Shown: positions 8,023 to 16,743, numbered from the stretch's first letter. The stretch is 64,000 nt of DNA from JAAYZQ01 sp034428935 (GCA_034428935.1 DAOUHB010000076.1:14933-78932), one strand, 5' to 3'. Program-made: numbers and translations. The notes: a model not told the origin generated them from the letters alone.

Positions 8023-9135
8023 ATGTGGTTGGTGGAGCCCTACTATGCCGGCTCGCACCGGGCCTGGGCCGACGGCTACCGGGCCCACAGCCGGCACCAG
8101 GTGCGGCTGCTCACCCTGCCCGGCCGCTTCTGGAAGTGGCGCATGGAAGGTGGGGCGGTGACCCTGGCGCGCAAGGCCCTGGCACTGGCGGAAGAGCCGG
8201 ACCTCATCGTCGCTTCCGACATGGTAAACCTGCCGGTCTTGCTCGCGCTGGGAGGCGAGCGCCTGGCAAGGGTGCCGGTGGCCCTCTACTTTCACGAAAA
8301 CCAGCTCACCTATCCCCTGCCGCCGGGCGAGAAACGCGATCTGCACTACGGGTTCACGAATTTCACCAGCGCCTTGCGGGCCGATGCCGTCTTTTTCAAC
8401 TCGGCCTACCACATGGAGGCCTTTTACGACGAGCTGCCGCGCCTTCTCAAGCACTTCCCGGACTATACCGAGCTGTGGTCCGTCGGCCGGCTGCGTGAGC
8501 GCTCGGAAGTGCTGCCCCTGGGGCTGGACCTGTCGCGCCTGGATGCCTACCGCCCGGAGCAGCCGGCGGCGGGCCCGCCCATGCTCCTGTGGAACCACCG
8601 CTGGGAGTACGACAAGGACCCGGCCACGTTCTTCCGGGCGATCTATGCCCTGGCGGGCGAGGGCCTGGACTTCCGGCTCATCCTGCTGGGCGAGAGCTTT
8701 CGCAACCAGCCATCCGAGTTCCTGGAGGCCCGCCAGAGGCTGCCGGAGCGCATCGCCCACTTTGGCTATGCCGAGGACCTGGCGCAGTATGCCCGCCTGC
8801 TGTGGCAGGGCGACGTCGTGGTCAGCACGGCGCTGCACGAGTTCTTTGGGGCGGCGGTGCTGGAAGCCTGCTACTGCGAATGCTTTCCGATCCTGCCCGC
8901 GCGCCTGTCGTACCCGGAGCTGCTGCCCGCCGCGAGGCACGAGGACTGTCTTTACCGGGATTTTGACGGGCTCCTGGCGCGGCTGCGCCGCTCCATCGTC
9001 GACATCGAGGAGACGCGGGCCCGATCCTTGCGGGGAGAGGTCGCCCGCTACGACTGGGACCGAATGGCCCCCCTGTACGACCGCCGCTTTGCCCTGGTGG
9101 CCCGGCGGGGCAGCGACACCAGACTCAGGGCGTGA
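8023..9135 (+). CDS. tRNA-queuosine alpha-mannosyltransferase homologue (QTMAN/GTDC1, DUF3524)
   Basis: A 370-residue GT-B glycosyltransferase with the N-terminal DUF3524 domain (VEPYYAGSHRAWADGY, LTLPGRFWKWRMEGGA, YFHENQLTYP) and a GT4-like C-terminal half (LLWNHRWEYDKDPATFF; EFFGAAVLEACYCECFPILP). These segments match animal GTDC1/QTMAN, which transfers mannose from GDP-mannose to queuosine in tRNA-Asp. The ATG at 8023 is the first start in frame; the Shine-Dalgarno is weak. Its position next to the queuosine-salvage gene supports a role in queuosine glycosylation. The sugar donor and tRNA acceptor in this organism are inferred. Confidence 0.85.
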   Translation: MWLVEPYYAGSHRAWADGYRAHSRHQVRLLTLPGRFWKWRMEGGAVTLARKALALAEEPDLIVASDMVNLPVLLALGGERLARVPVALYFHENQLTYPLPPGEKRDLHYGFTNFTSALRADAVFFNSAYHMEAFYDELPRLLKHFPDYTELWSVGRLRERSEVLPLGLDLSRLDAYRPEQPAAGPPMLLWNHRWEYDKDPATFFRAIYALAGEGLDFRLILLGESFRNQPSEFLEARQRLPERIAHFGYAEDLAQYARLLWQGDVVVSTALHEFFGAAVLEACYCECFPILPARLSYPELLPAARHEDCLYRDFDGLLARLRRSIVDIEETRARSLRGEVARYDWDRMAPLYDRRFALVARRGSDTRLRA

Positions 9136-9157
9136 GCCCGCCGTTGCCGGGGCGGCA

Positions 9158-9958
9158 CTACTCCCCGGGCGTCTGGAGGTGGGCGAACATGCTCACCAGC
9201 CGGCTCACGTCGCCTCGCGAGAGGCCCTGCCGCGGAACGTGCCCGCGGATGCGCTCGGCCAGCTCGGCGGGGCGTAGAATCGGAAAGGGCAGGGCCTGGC
9301 GCTCGGCCTCGGCCAGCTCGATGCTCGCCCTGGGATGGCTGAACACCACGACACCCTCGATCCAGAGACGCGTCCGCCGGCTGAGGGCCGGATCTGTGCG
9401 CTTGATGCAGGCCCGCAAGTAATCCACGTTGCGCTTGAGCTGGCGGGCGGGGTCGCGGATGGGCCGCTCTGGTTGGGCAAAGCCACGGCGGCTGGTTTTG
9501 GCCTGGTACCACTGCCCGTCGCGGCGGTAGATTCGCCCGCTGTAGTGCTTGGTCTCCAGGGCAAAGACGCCGTTGGGACCCACCACCAGGTGATCGACGT
9601 CGTCGCCGCGCCCCGGGAGCTTCAGGTTGTTCACCAGGTAATAGTCGTCGTCGAGGACGGACAGGACCCGCACCAGTTGCTTCTGGCCCTGCAGCCCGGC
9701 GTGGAGCTGGGCGCGCCGCGTGCGGTTGCCCGCGTAGCGCGCCTCGCTGATGATCACGCCCACCGCGGCCGCGGCCGCAAGCGCGGCCAGGACCAGGGCC
9801 GGCCAGGGCGGCAGGTCGGCGGCGGCGGTCAGGAAGGCAGCCAGTACGGCCAGGGCGGCGAGGATCAACAGCGCCCGGCGCCAGTTGCGCCGCGGCGACA
9901 CCAAGCTGGCCCGGGCCAACTCTTCGGCCACGTGGTCCGCCATGTTGATGACGTGCAA
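9158..9958 (-). CDS. NERD-domain membrane protein
   Basis: About 266 residues: two closely spaced transmembrane helices near the N terminus (about residues 26-65, LLILAALAVLAAFLTAA and ALVLAALAAAAAVGVII), then a nuclease-related NERD domain (LNNL-type VNNLKLPGRGDDVDHLVVG, then FALETKHYSG, then QLKRNVDYLRA). The E-x-K in ALETKHY is the restriction-endonuclease-like core signature. The TTG at 9958 has GGAG 4 bases upstream; the ATG at 9943 is an alternative. It starts 11 bases downstream of the sugar-binding lipoprotein. NERD proteins are suspected nucleases, but no substrate can be named. Confidence 0.8.
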   Translation of the reverse strand: MHVINMADHVAEELARASLVSPRRNWRRALLILAALAVLAAFLTAAADLPPWPALVLAALAAAAAVGVIISEARYAGNRTRRAQLHAGLQGQKQLVRVLSVLDDDYYLVNNLKLPGRGDDVDHLVVGPNGVFALETKHYSGRIYRRDGQWYQAKTSRRGFAQPERPIRDPARQLKRNVDYLRACIKRTDPALSRRTRLWIEGVVVFSHPRASIELAEAERQALPFPILRPAELAERIRGHVPRQGLSRGDVSRLVSMFAHLQTPGE

Positions 9959-9969
9959 GGTTCTCCAGC

Positions 9970-11388
9970 CTATGGCTGCCGCGATAGAACGGCGTTGGTC
10001 TTCAGGGCCGCCTGGTCGAGGGCGGTCTGTGGATCGGCATACCCCTGGGTGACGGACAGGATGGCGGTATAGAGGATGTCCTGCACTTCCAGGCTCGCCG
10101 GAAATACGGGCTCCGGCTGGCCGTGGCGCACTATCCCCTTTACCTGGGTGGCGACAAATGGGTGGGCCGCCAGGGTATCGGTCATCCAGTCGAGGGCCGA
10201 CAGCCTGACGGGCATGGCTTCCAGCTCCGAGGCCCACTGCGCCGCCTGGGGAGCCTCGGTGAACCAACGGATGAGCCTCCAGGCCGCTCGCTGGCGGGCG
10301 GGGTCGGTGCTCATGATGACAAAGCTGCTGCCGTAAAGCAGCGTGGCAGGGTCGTCGGGGTTGGCCTGGGGCACGAGGGCCTGGTGCCAGTTAAAGGGCT
10401 CGACGCCGTTGTGCAGGGCGCCTTCGTATGCGTCCAGGTAGAGGGGGGTGTTGCCCGTGGACGAGAAGGCAAAGGCCGCCTGCCCGTAGCCAAAGGCCTG
10501 ATAATCCCCGTACGTTTCCTGGGGGCGCCAGGCCAGCCCGGCGTCGATGAGCCGGCGGAGGAGAGCCAGGCTCTCCACACCTGCCGGCTCGTTGAATGTC
10601 GCCCGGTGCGCGGTTGGATCCAGCAGCCGCCCGCCCCGGCTGTAAAGCCAGGCGATAAAGGTCGATACGTTCTCCACGTAAGGGTAGCACAGCACGCCCG
10701 TCTGGGCCGCCACGTCGTAGCAGGCCTGCTCGAACTCTTCCCACGTGCTCGGGGCGCGGTTCCAGCCCGCCTCCGCCAGGAGTGTGTCGTTGGCCCACAT
10801 GCCCACGGCGTTCTGGGCAAAGGGAAAGGCCAGGACCTCCCGGCCGCTGCCGGCCAGCCGCCCGGCATCCAGAGACGCAGGCACAAGGTCGGCCAGATCC
10901 TCCTGGCTGAAGCCCAGCTCGACGTCGGTCAGGAAGGGGTCCAGGGGCGCGATGGCGCCGATGGGGGCGTACTGGGCAATCATGGCCGGAAAGGCCACCG
11001 CCAGATCGGGCAGCTCGCCATCGGGCAGTTCTGACATGATGGCGTCGTGGATGCTGCCGTAGCCGCTCCAGGGCACCAGATCGACCACCACGTCGCGGTT
11101 CTCCAGCTCAAAGGCATGGACCATCTCTGCCAGGAGCAGGCCCTGGGCACGGTCCAGGGGCAGCGGTTCCCAGAAGACGAGGGCGGTGACGCCCGGGGTA
11201 ATGGTCGCCGTTGCTTCGGGCTCGATGCTGGGTGTTGGCTCGTCCACCAGCGCCGTCGGCAGCGGGCCGGTCTGGAGCAGCGCGCAGCCGGTGAGGAGGC
11301 CGGCCAGGAGCAAGAGGGGGATGGCCAGGCCGATGGTGCGCGCTCGAACGATCCTCGCCAGGAGGGTCGCGTGGGAAGCATTCTCCAT
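9970..11388 (-). CDS. Extracellular solute-binding lipoprotein (ABC sugar-binding family 1)
   Basis: A 472-residue protein with a lipoprotein signal: basic N terminus, hydrophobic stretch, and a lipobox LLTGC with the Cys near residue 35, followed by a Thr/Pro linker. The mature part has family-1 binding-protein features: TALVFWEPLPL, LPDLAVAFPAMIAQYA, NDTLLAEAGWNRAPSTWEEFEQAC, and AAWRLIRWFTEAPQAAQWA. It should capture an oligosaccharide or similar solute outside the membrane. No permease or ATPase gene is adjacent, which is odd for this family. A strong minus-strand promoter lies at 11461-11489. Confidence 0.88.
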   Translation of the reverse strand: MENASHATLLARIVRARTIGLAIPLLLLAGLLTGCALLQTGPLPTALVDEPTPSIEPEATATITPGVTALVFWEPLPLDRAQGLLLAEMVHAFELENRDVVVDLVPWSGYGSIHDAIMSELPDGELPDLAVAFPAMIAQYAPIGAIAPLDPFLTDVELGFSQEDLADLVPASLDAGRLAGSGREVLAFPFAQNAVGMWANDTLLAEAGWNRAPSTWEEFEQACYDVAAQTGVLCYPYVENVSTFIAWLYSRGGRLLDPTAHRATFNEPAGVESLALLRRLIDAGLAWRPQETYGDYQAFGYGQAAFAFSSTGNTPLYLDAYEGALHNGVEPFNWHQALVPQANPDDPATLLYGSSFVIMSTDPARQRAAWRLIRWFTEAPQAAQWASELEAMPVRLSALDWMTDTLAAHPFVATQVKGIVRHGQPEPVFPASLEVQDILYTAILSVTQGYADPQTALDQAALKTNAVLSRQP

Positions 11389-11460
11389 CGAGCTTTATCT
11401 CCTCGCTGAACGTTGCCGGGGCGTCAGGGCTGGCCGTCCTGGACCCGCGCCGCCTCAGCT

Positions 11461-11489
11461 ATTATAGCAGAAAGGGTGGTGATCGTCAA
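11461..11489 (-). promoter_or_regulatory. Strong sigma-70-type promoter for the solute-binding lipoprotein
   Basis: On the minus strand, TTGACG (11484-11489), a 17-base spacer, and a perfect TATAAT (11461-11466), about 72 bases before the ATG. Confidence 0.75.
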
Positions 11490-11512
11490 ACCAATCGATG
11501 CCGGCACATTAC

Positions 11513-11541
11513 TTGTGCGGGCACACGTTTCGTGATAGAAT
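11513..11541 (+). promoter_or_regulatory. Promoter for the mocA-like gene
   Basis: TTGTGC (11513-11518), a 17-base spacer, TAGAAT (11536-11541). Transcription would start near 11548, which rules out the ATG at 11532 and favours the ATG at 11574. Confidence 0.55.
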
Positions 11542-11573
11542 TGGTGGTTGTGAGTGACGAAAAAGAGGCGCCG

Positions 11574-12161
11574 ATGCCCGTGGCCGCGGTCCTGCTGGCC
11601 GCGGGCGGCTCCAGGCGCATGGGGCAAACGAAACAACTCTTGCCCATCGACGGGCAGCCGATGGTACGCCGTGTGGCGCAGACCGTGTGCCAGGCCGGCC
11701 TGGCACAGGTGGTGGCCGTCGTCGGCGCCGAGGGCGAGCGCGTCGCCCGGGCGCTGGCCGACCTGGACCTGGAGATCGTCCACAACCAGGCCTGGCAGCG
11801 GGGCATGAGCACCTCGGTGCGCGCCGGGATTGAGGCCTTGCGGCCCGAGATCGAGGCGGCCCTCCTCGTCCTGGCCGACCAGCCGGGGCTGACGCTCGAT
11901 GCCTTGAAGGCCCTGGTGGAGGCCTATCGCGCCACGCGGGCACCCATCGTCGCGCCCTATTACCAGGGCCGGCGCGGCAATCCTGTGCTGTTTGCCCGCT
12001 CCCTGTTCGCCGATCTGGGCCAGGTGGAGGGCGACCAGGGAGGCCGGGCCCTCCTCGTCCGTTACGAGCAGGACGTGGCGCGGGTCGATCTGGACGATGC
12101 TGCGATCCTCCTCGACGTCGATACCAGGCAAGATTATGAGGGTCTATGCAGCGAGAAGTGA
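11574..12161 (+). CDS. MocA/MobA-like nucleotidyltransferase
   Basis: About 195 residues with the nucleotidyltransferase signature AAVLLAAGGSRRMGQTKQLLP at the very start, LVLADQPGLT in the middle and YYQGRRGNPVLF further on, as in molybdenum cofactor cytidylyltransferases, which attach CMP to molybdopterin. GRRGNP is the MocA-type segment. The start is set at ATG 11574 (AAAGAGG upstream, and the predicted promoter lies just 5'); longer starts at 11532 or GTG 11550 are less likely. No molybdoenzyme or other cofactor gene is nearby, so specificity is uncertain. Its 3' end overlaps the MFS gene by 16 bases. Confidence 0.82.
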   Translation: MPVAAVLLAAGGSRRMGQTKQLLPIDGQPMVRRVAQTVCQAGLAQVVAVVGAEGERVARALADLDLEIVHNQAWQRGMSTSVRAGIEALRPEIEAALLVLADQPGLTLDALKALVEAYRATRAPIVAPYYQGRRGNPVLFARSLFADLGQVEGDQGGRALLVRYEQDVARVDLDDAAILLDVDTRQDYEGLCSEK

Positions 12162-13552
12162 CTTCAGGACAGACCGCGGCCGAAGTGACCACCAGGCGTG
12201 CGGCCCTCTATGCCACCACGCTCACGTCCTTTCTGACCCCCTTTATGGACTCGGGGGCCAACGTCGCCCTGCCCGAAATCAGCCGGCAGTTTGGCATGGA
12301 TGCCGTCGTCCTATCGTGGGTGCGCATGGGCTATCTCCTGGCCGCGGCCATCTTCCTGGTACCCTTTGGAAAGCTGGCCGACATCCACGGCCGCAAGAGG
12401 GTCTATGCCTACGGCACGGTTATCTTTACGCTGGCGGCGCTGACCACCGGCCTATCAACGTCCACAACCATGTTCCTGGGGGCGCGCGTCCTGCAGGGCC
12501 TGGGCAGCGCCATGATCTTTGGCACCGGCGTGGCCATCCTCACCTCGGCCTACCCGCCCAGCGACCGCGGCCGGGTGCTGGGCATCAACGTCGCCGCCGT
12601 CTACCTGGCGGCGTCGCTGGGACCGTCCATCGGCGGCGTGCTGACGGCGCATTTTGGCTGGCGGAGTATCTTTGCCGTTTCGGTGGCACTCGGCACCGTC
12701 GCCCTCTGGTTTATCTCGACCCGCCTGCGGGGTGAATGGGCCGAGGCCCGGGACGAGCGGTTCGACCTGCCCGGCTCCCTCATCTATGCCGTCTCCCTCG
12801 TCGCCCTGATGCTGGGCATCTCGCGGCTGCCCGGCGTGACGGCGGCAGGCCTCGCCGCCGCCGGTGTGGTGGGCCTTGGGGTCTTTGCCGGGTGGGAGAT
12901 GCGGGCCCGGGTACCCGTGCTGGACATTCGCCTGTTGGGGTCGAACCGGACCTTTGCCTTCTCCAACCTGGCGGCCCTGATCAACTATGCTGCCACCGCG
13001 GCCATCGCTTTCCTGTTGAGCCTCTACCTGCGCTATATCAAGGGCCTCGACGCCCAGACGGCCGGCCTGGTGCTCATCGCCCAGCCCGTGGTCCAGGCCA
13101 TCTTTTCTCCGTTGGCGGGCAGGCTTTCGGACCGCATCGAGCCGCGCATCGTCGCTTCGGCGGGCATGTCCCTGACCGCCCTCGGGCTGGTGCTGCTGGT
13201 GCTCATCAGCCCTACGACGCCGCTGTGGGCCATCATCCTGCGCCTGGGCCTGCTGGGCTTTGGCTTCGCGCTCTTTTCCTCGCCCAACATGAACGGCATC
13301 ATGGGCGCCGTAGACAAGAGGCTGTACGGCGTGGCCTCGGCCATGCTGGCCACCATGCGCCTCATGGGCCAGATGCTCAGCCAGGCCATCGCCACCCTCC
13401 TCTTTGCCCTGTACATTGGCCGGGTCGAGATCGCGCCCCAGAATTATCCGCAGTTTATGGCCGCCGCCAAGACGGCGTTCGCCATCTTTGCCGTGCTGTG
13501 CGGGTTTGGCATCCTGGCCTCCATGGCCCGGGGCAGGATCCGCCAGGCGTGA
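12146..13552 (+). CDS. MFS drug:H+ antiporter-like transporter (DHA2/EmrB type)
   Basis: A 468-residue polytopic protein of about 14 hydrophobic segments. It has the MFS motif A between helices 2 and 3 (GKLADIHGRKRVYAYG), the helix 4 motif GARVLQGLGSAMIFG and the antiporter motif C-like AASLGPSIGGVL, which places it with EmrB/QacA exporters. It presumably exports a toxic or amphipathic compound; the substrate cannot be inferred. It overlaps the preceding MocA-like gene by 16 bases, so the two are translationally coupled. The HAD gene follows 25 bases later. Confidence 0.88.
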   Translation: MQREVTSGQTAAEVTTRRAALYATTLTSFLTPFMDSGANVALPEISRQFGMDAVVLSWVRMGYLLAAAIFLVPFGKLADIHGRKRVYAYGTVIFTLAALTTGLSTSTTMFLGARVLQGLGSAMIFGTGVAILTSAYPPSDRGRVLGINVAAVYLAASLGPSIGGVLTAHFGWRSIFAVSVALGTVALWFISTRLRGEWAEARDERFDLPGSLIYAVSLVALMLGISRLPGVTAAGLAAAGVVGLGVFAGWEMRARVPVLDIRLLGSNRTFAFSNLAALINYAATAAIAFLLSLYLRYIKGLDAQTAGLVLIAQPVVQAIFSPLAGRLSDRIEPRIVASAGMSLTALGLVLLVLISPTTPLWAIILRLGLLGFGFALFSSPNMNGIMGAVDKRLYGVASAMLATMRLMGQMLSQAIATLLFALYIGRVEIAPQNYPQFMAAAKTAFAIFAVLCGFGILASMARGRIRQA

Positions 13553-13577
13553 GTACCAGATAGGATGGGCTAGTCAA

Positions 13578-14393
13578 GTGGACATTACCCCTGGAATCGA
13601 GATCCTGCGTTCCATTCGCCACCTCATCGTCGACATGGACGGCGTTCTCTATCGTGGCGCCGAGATGATCCCCGGCACCCCCCAGTTCCTCGCCTTCTTG
13701 CGCGAGCAAAGCATCGGCTTTGTCCTGGCGACCAATAATGCCACCCGCACGCCGCAGCAGTTCGTGGACAAGCTGGCGGGCATGGGCGTGGGGGTCGAGC
13801 CGGCCGAGATCTTGACCTCGTCGCAGGCCACGGCCGGCTACCTGGCCGGCGTCGCCCGGCCGGGCACGCGGGTGTTTGTGGTGGGCATGGACGGCCTGCG
13901 CGCGGCCCTCCAGGCGGCAGGCTTTGAGCTGGTGGAAGAAGATCCGGAGTATGTGGTCGCGGGCATGGACTTTACCATTTGCTACGAGCGCCTCGCCGAG
14001 GCTACGCTGCACATCCGGGCTGGCGCCGGGTTTGTGGGAACCAACGCGGACCTGACCTTTCCCTCGGAGCGGGGCATCGTGCCCGGCGCCGGCTCGCTGC
14101 TGGCTCTGCTGGAGGCCGCCACGGGTGTCAAGCCGCGGGTCATTGGCAAGCCGGAGACGACCATGATGGAGCAGGCCATGATGCGCCTGGGCGCCGTGCG
14201 GGAAACGACGGCCGCCCTGGGCGACCGGCTGGAAACCGACATCCTCGCCGGCAAGCGCGCCGGGCTGTGCACCCTCCTCGTGCTCAGCGGCGTCACCGAC
14301 CGCTCCCTCCTGGCCACATCCGAGATCCAGCCCGACCTGGTGTTTGAAAACGTGGCCGACCTGTGGGCCACCTGGAAAGAAGTCCTGGCGTGA
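13578..14393 (+). CDS. HAD-superfamily (NagD-type, class IIA) phosphatase
   Basis: A 271-residue HAD hydrolase. Motif I is DMDGVLYRG (about 18-26), motif II ATNNATRTP, the conserved Lys lies in VIGKPETTMME, and motif III is LGDRLETDILAGKRAG. The C2A-type cap between motifs II and III marks the NagD/4-nitrophenylphosphatase/phosphoglycolate phosphatase branch. The GTG at 13578 was chosen because family members start just before the first strand; a longer open frame runs back into the MFS gene. Its stop overlaps the rlmN start (GTGA), so the two are coupled. The physiological phosphoester is unknown. Confidence 0.88.
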   Translation: MDITPGIEILRSIRHLIVDMDGVLYRGAEMIPGTPQFLAFLREQSIGFVLATNNATRTPQQFVDKLAGMGVGVEPAEILTSSQATAGYLAGVARPGTRVFVVGMDGLRAALQAAGFELVEEDPEYVVAGMDFTICYERLAEATLHIRAGAGFVGTNADLTFPSERGIVPGAGSLLALLEAATGVKPRVIGKPETTMMEQAMMRLGAVRETTAALGDRLETDILAGKRAGLCTLLVLSGVTDRSLLATSEIQPDLVFENVADLWATWKEVLA

Positions 14394-15490
14394 CAAAACC
14401 CATTGCCTTGTATGACCTCAGCTACCAGGAGCTGACCGAGCTGCTCACCTCCTGGGGCGAGCCCCGGTTCCGCGCCGACCAGGTGTGGGGCTGGCTCTAT
14501 CGCTCGCTGGTGGACGACGTGGCCGGGATGAAGAACCTGCCGCAGTCCCTGCGCGAAAGGCTGGCGGCAGAGACGGTCCTGAACCTCCTGGAGCCCGTGG
14601 CCGAGCAGGAATCCCTTTCGGGCCAGACGCGCAAGGTGCTCTTTCGCCTGGCCGACGGCAACACCCTGGAGAGCGTCCTCATGCTCTACGACGAGCGGCG
14701 CACGGCCTGCATCTCGTCGCAGGTGGGCTGCGGCATGGGCTGTACCTTTTGCGCCACGGGACAGGGCGGCCTGGCGCGCAACCTCACCGCGGGCGAGATC
14801 CTGGCCCAGGTGCTCTACTTTGCCCGCGGGCTGCGGGCCGTCGAGATCGAGCGGGCCGCGGCCGCGGGCGACCGCGCCCGGCTGGAGGAGCAGCCCGTCA
14901 CGAACCTGGTGTTCATGGGCATGGGCGAGCCCCTGGCCAACTATGCCGCTACCCGGAAGGCCATCGAAACCCTGGGCGATGAGCGGGGTTATAACCTTGG
15001 AGCCAGGCGCGTGACCGTGTCGACCGTGGGCCTGGTGCCAGGCATCCGCCGGCTGGCCGAGGAGGGCTTGCCCGTGAACCTCGCGGTGTCGCTGCACGCC
15101 GCCGACGACGAGCTGAGGGACCGGCTGGTGCCCGTGAACCGGCGCTATCCCCTGGGCGAGTTGCTGCCCGCCGTCCGGGCCTATGCGGCGAAAACCGGGA
15201 GGCGGGTGACCATCGAGTATGCTCTCATCGACGGCGTGAACGACTCGGTGGAGCAGGCCCGGCGCCTGTCTGGCTTGTTGGAAGGGCTGTTGTGCCACGT
15301 GAACCTGATCCCGTTGAACCCCACGCCCGGGGTGGCCCTCCAACCCTCTCCGCGGGAGACGGTGGACGCGTTTCGGAACGAGCTGGAGTGGGCGGGCATC
15401 CCCGCCACGGTGCGCATGCGCCGCGGAATCGACATCGAGGCCGGCTGCGGGCAGTTGCGGCGCCGGGAAGCGGGCGAAAGCCCTCGCTAA
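14390..15490 (+). CDS. rlmN: 23S rRNA/tRNA adenine C2-methyltransferase RlmN
   Basis: A 366-residue radical SAM methyltransferase that forms 2-methyladenosine at A2503 of 23S rRNA and A37 of some tRNAs. The cluster-binding CxxxCxxC is CGMGCTFC (about 112-119), followed by MGMGEPLANY and the substrate Cys region AGCGQLRR near the C terminus (Cys that forms the transient crosslink). The N-terminal accessory domain is FRADQVWGWLY. The GTG at 14390 overlaps the upstream TGA by 3 bases. The protein is of full family length. Confidence 0.95.
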   Translation: MTKPIALYDLSYQELTELLTSWGEPRFRADQVWGWLYRSLVDDVAGMKNLPQSLRERLAAETVLNLLEPVAEQESLSGQTRKVLFRLADGNTLESVLMLYDERRTACISSQVGCGMGCTFCATGQGGLARNLTAGEILAQVLYFARGLRAVEIERAAAAGDRARLEEQPVTNLVFMGMGEPLANYAATRKAIETLGDERGYNLGARRVTVSTVGLVPGIRRLAEEGLPVNLAVSLHAADDELRDRLVPVNRRYPLGELLPAVRAYAAKTGRRVTIEYALIDGVNDSVEQARRLSGLLEGLLCHVNLIPLNPTPGVALQPSPRETVDAFRNELEWAGIPATVRMRRGIDIEAGCGQLRRREAGESPR

Positions 15491-15493
15491 GGC

Positions 15494-15522
15494 TTGCATT
15501 TTTGCTCAAAAGAATGTATGAT
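15494..15522 (+). promoter_or_regulatory. Promoter for rpe
   Basis: TTGCAT (15494-15499), a 17-base spacer, TATGAT (15517-15522), placing the start of transcription about 20 bases before the rpe start codon. Confidence 0.6.
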
Positions 15523-15549
15523 TCTGCTTGAGCAAGAGTGGAGAATGCT

Positions 15550-16212
15550 GTGGCTGGACGTGTAAAAATAGCGCCGTCGATCCTTGCGGCCGACTTTGCC
15601 CGGCTGGGCGCCGAGGTAGCCGAGGCCGAGGCGGCAGGCGCCGATTATATTCATGTGGACGTGATGGACGGGCACTTTGTGCCCAACCTCACCATGGGCC
15701 CGCCCATCGTCAGAGCCGTTCGGCGTGTTACAGAGCTGCCCCTGGACGTGCACCTGATGATGGAGGCCCCGGAGCGTTACCTGGCCGATTTTGCCGAGGC
15801 CGGGGCCAACATCCTGACCGTGCACGTCGAGACGTGCCCGCACCTGCATCGCACGGTGGAACAGATCAAGGAGCTTGGCTGCCGGGCCGGGGTTACCCTC
15901 AACCCGGCCACGCCGGCTGCCAGCCTGCAAGAGATTTTGCGCTTTGCCGATCTCGTGCTGGTCATGACCGTCAATCCTGGCTTTGGCGGCCAGCGCTATA
16001 TCGAGGGGATAGAGGACAAGATCGGGCAGGTACGGGCCATGCTGGACGACGGCGGGCTGCACGCCGAGCTGGAGGTGGATGGCGGCATCGACGCCGAGAC
16101 GGCGGGCCGGGTTGTGCGAGCAGGAGCAGACGTGCTGGTGGCAGGGACGGCGATTTTTGGTGCGGAAGAAGGCGTACGCAGTGCTATCGAGCGGATCCGC
16201 AATGCGTTCTGA
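15550..16212 (+). CDS. rpe: Ribulose-phosphate 3-epimerase
   Basis: A 220-residue TIM-barrel enzyme that interconverts ribulose 5-phosphate and xylulose 5-phosphate in the pentose phosphate pathway. Landmarks are KIAPSILAADF at the start, the metal and catalytic strand HVDVMDGHFVPNLTMGPP, LDVHLMME, VMTVNPGFGGQ, and the phosphate-binding VDGGI and VAGTAIFG. The GTG at 15550 is preferred (GGAGAA 4 bases upstream); GTG 15538 is possible. The gene stands alone behind its own promoter and converges with rpmB. Confidence 0.95.
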   Translation: MAGRVKIAPSILAADFARLGAEVAEAEAAGADYIHVDVMDGHFVPNLTMGPPIVRAVRRVTELPLDVHLMMEAPERYLADFAEAGANILTVHVETCPHLHRTVEQIKELGCRAGVTLNPATPAASLQEILRFADLVLVMTVNPGFGGQRYIEGIEDKIGQVRAMLDDGGLHAELEVDGGIDAETAGRVVRAGADVLVAGTAIFGAEEGVRSAIERIRNAF

Positions 16213-16226
16213 GGGCAAAGCGAGAA

Positions 16227-16260
16227 CCCGTCCGCTGCAGCCGGGGCTGCAAGGGACGGG
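16227..16260. terminator. Stem-loop between convergent rpe and rpmB
   Basis: CCCGTCC (16227-16233) pairs with GGACGGG (16254-16260), and GCAGCC (16237-16242) with GGCTGC (16245-16250), separated by a small internal loop. There is no clear T-tract on either side, so the terminator call is tentative. Confidence 0.4.
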
Positions 16261-16309
16261 CTCCCATTCCTGCGGAAGGCGGCCTGGACCGCCGGCAGTT
16301 TTCTTTTGC

Positions 16310-16498
16310 TCAGGTAGTCTGGCGCTTGTTCAGGGTGCGCAGGCAGCGCGTGCAGAGGGTCATCCGCTGGGGCCGCCCATCGCGGTAGATCGTAACCTTC
16401 TGAACGTTGGGCTTCCACTGGCGCTTGGTGTGCACCATGGAGTGGCTGACGTTGTGCCCAAACGATGGTGTCTTGCCGCAAATTTCACATTTTGCCAT
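16310..16498 (-). CDS. rpmB: 50S ribosomal protein L28
   Basis: A 62-residue ribosomal protein starting MAKCEICGKTPSFGHNVSHS with the conserved KRQWKPNVQ and a C-terminal LCTRCLR. It is the zinc-binding form, with CxxC pairs at both ends. The ATG at 16498 follows GGAGAGGTG. It is a single-gene unit with its own promoter at 16572-16600 and lies convergent to rpe. Confidence 0.96.
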   Translation of the reverse strand: MAKCEICGKTPSFGHNVSHSMVHTKRQWKPNVQKVTIYRDGRPQRMTLCTRCLRTLNKRQTT

Positions 16499-16571
16499 AA
16501 TTGCACCTCTCCTACATAGATAGAGCCAGCCTGGAAAGCGCTGGCCCGACGTGGTCCGGTTTGCGGCGACT

Positions 16572-16600
16572 ATCATACCACAGGCCGGTCCACAGTGCAA
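16572..16600 (-). promoter_or_regulatory. Promoter for rpmB
   Basis: On the minus strand, TTGCAC (16595-16600), a 17-base spacer, TATGAT (16572-16577), about 74 bases before the L28 start. Confidence 0.65.
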
Positions 16601-16743
16601 ACCGGGCAAGGTGTAGTGCGCAATGTGGTGCTTATCGAAGAGCTGAGGGTCCTGGAAGTGCGAGTTGGAACGGTCCTGGATGGTGTACGGGTCATGGAAA
16701 TCGGAATGCAGTCGCACAAGCACAGGAGGTCAGGGGACGATCC

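Noticed and set aside
11532..11573. The longer ATG 11532 start for the MocA-like gene
   Set aside because: It would lie within the predicted -10 region, and the family begins at the AAVLLAAGG strand; ATG 11574 fits better.
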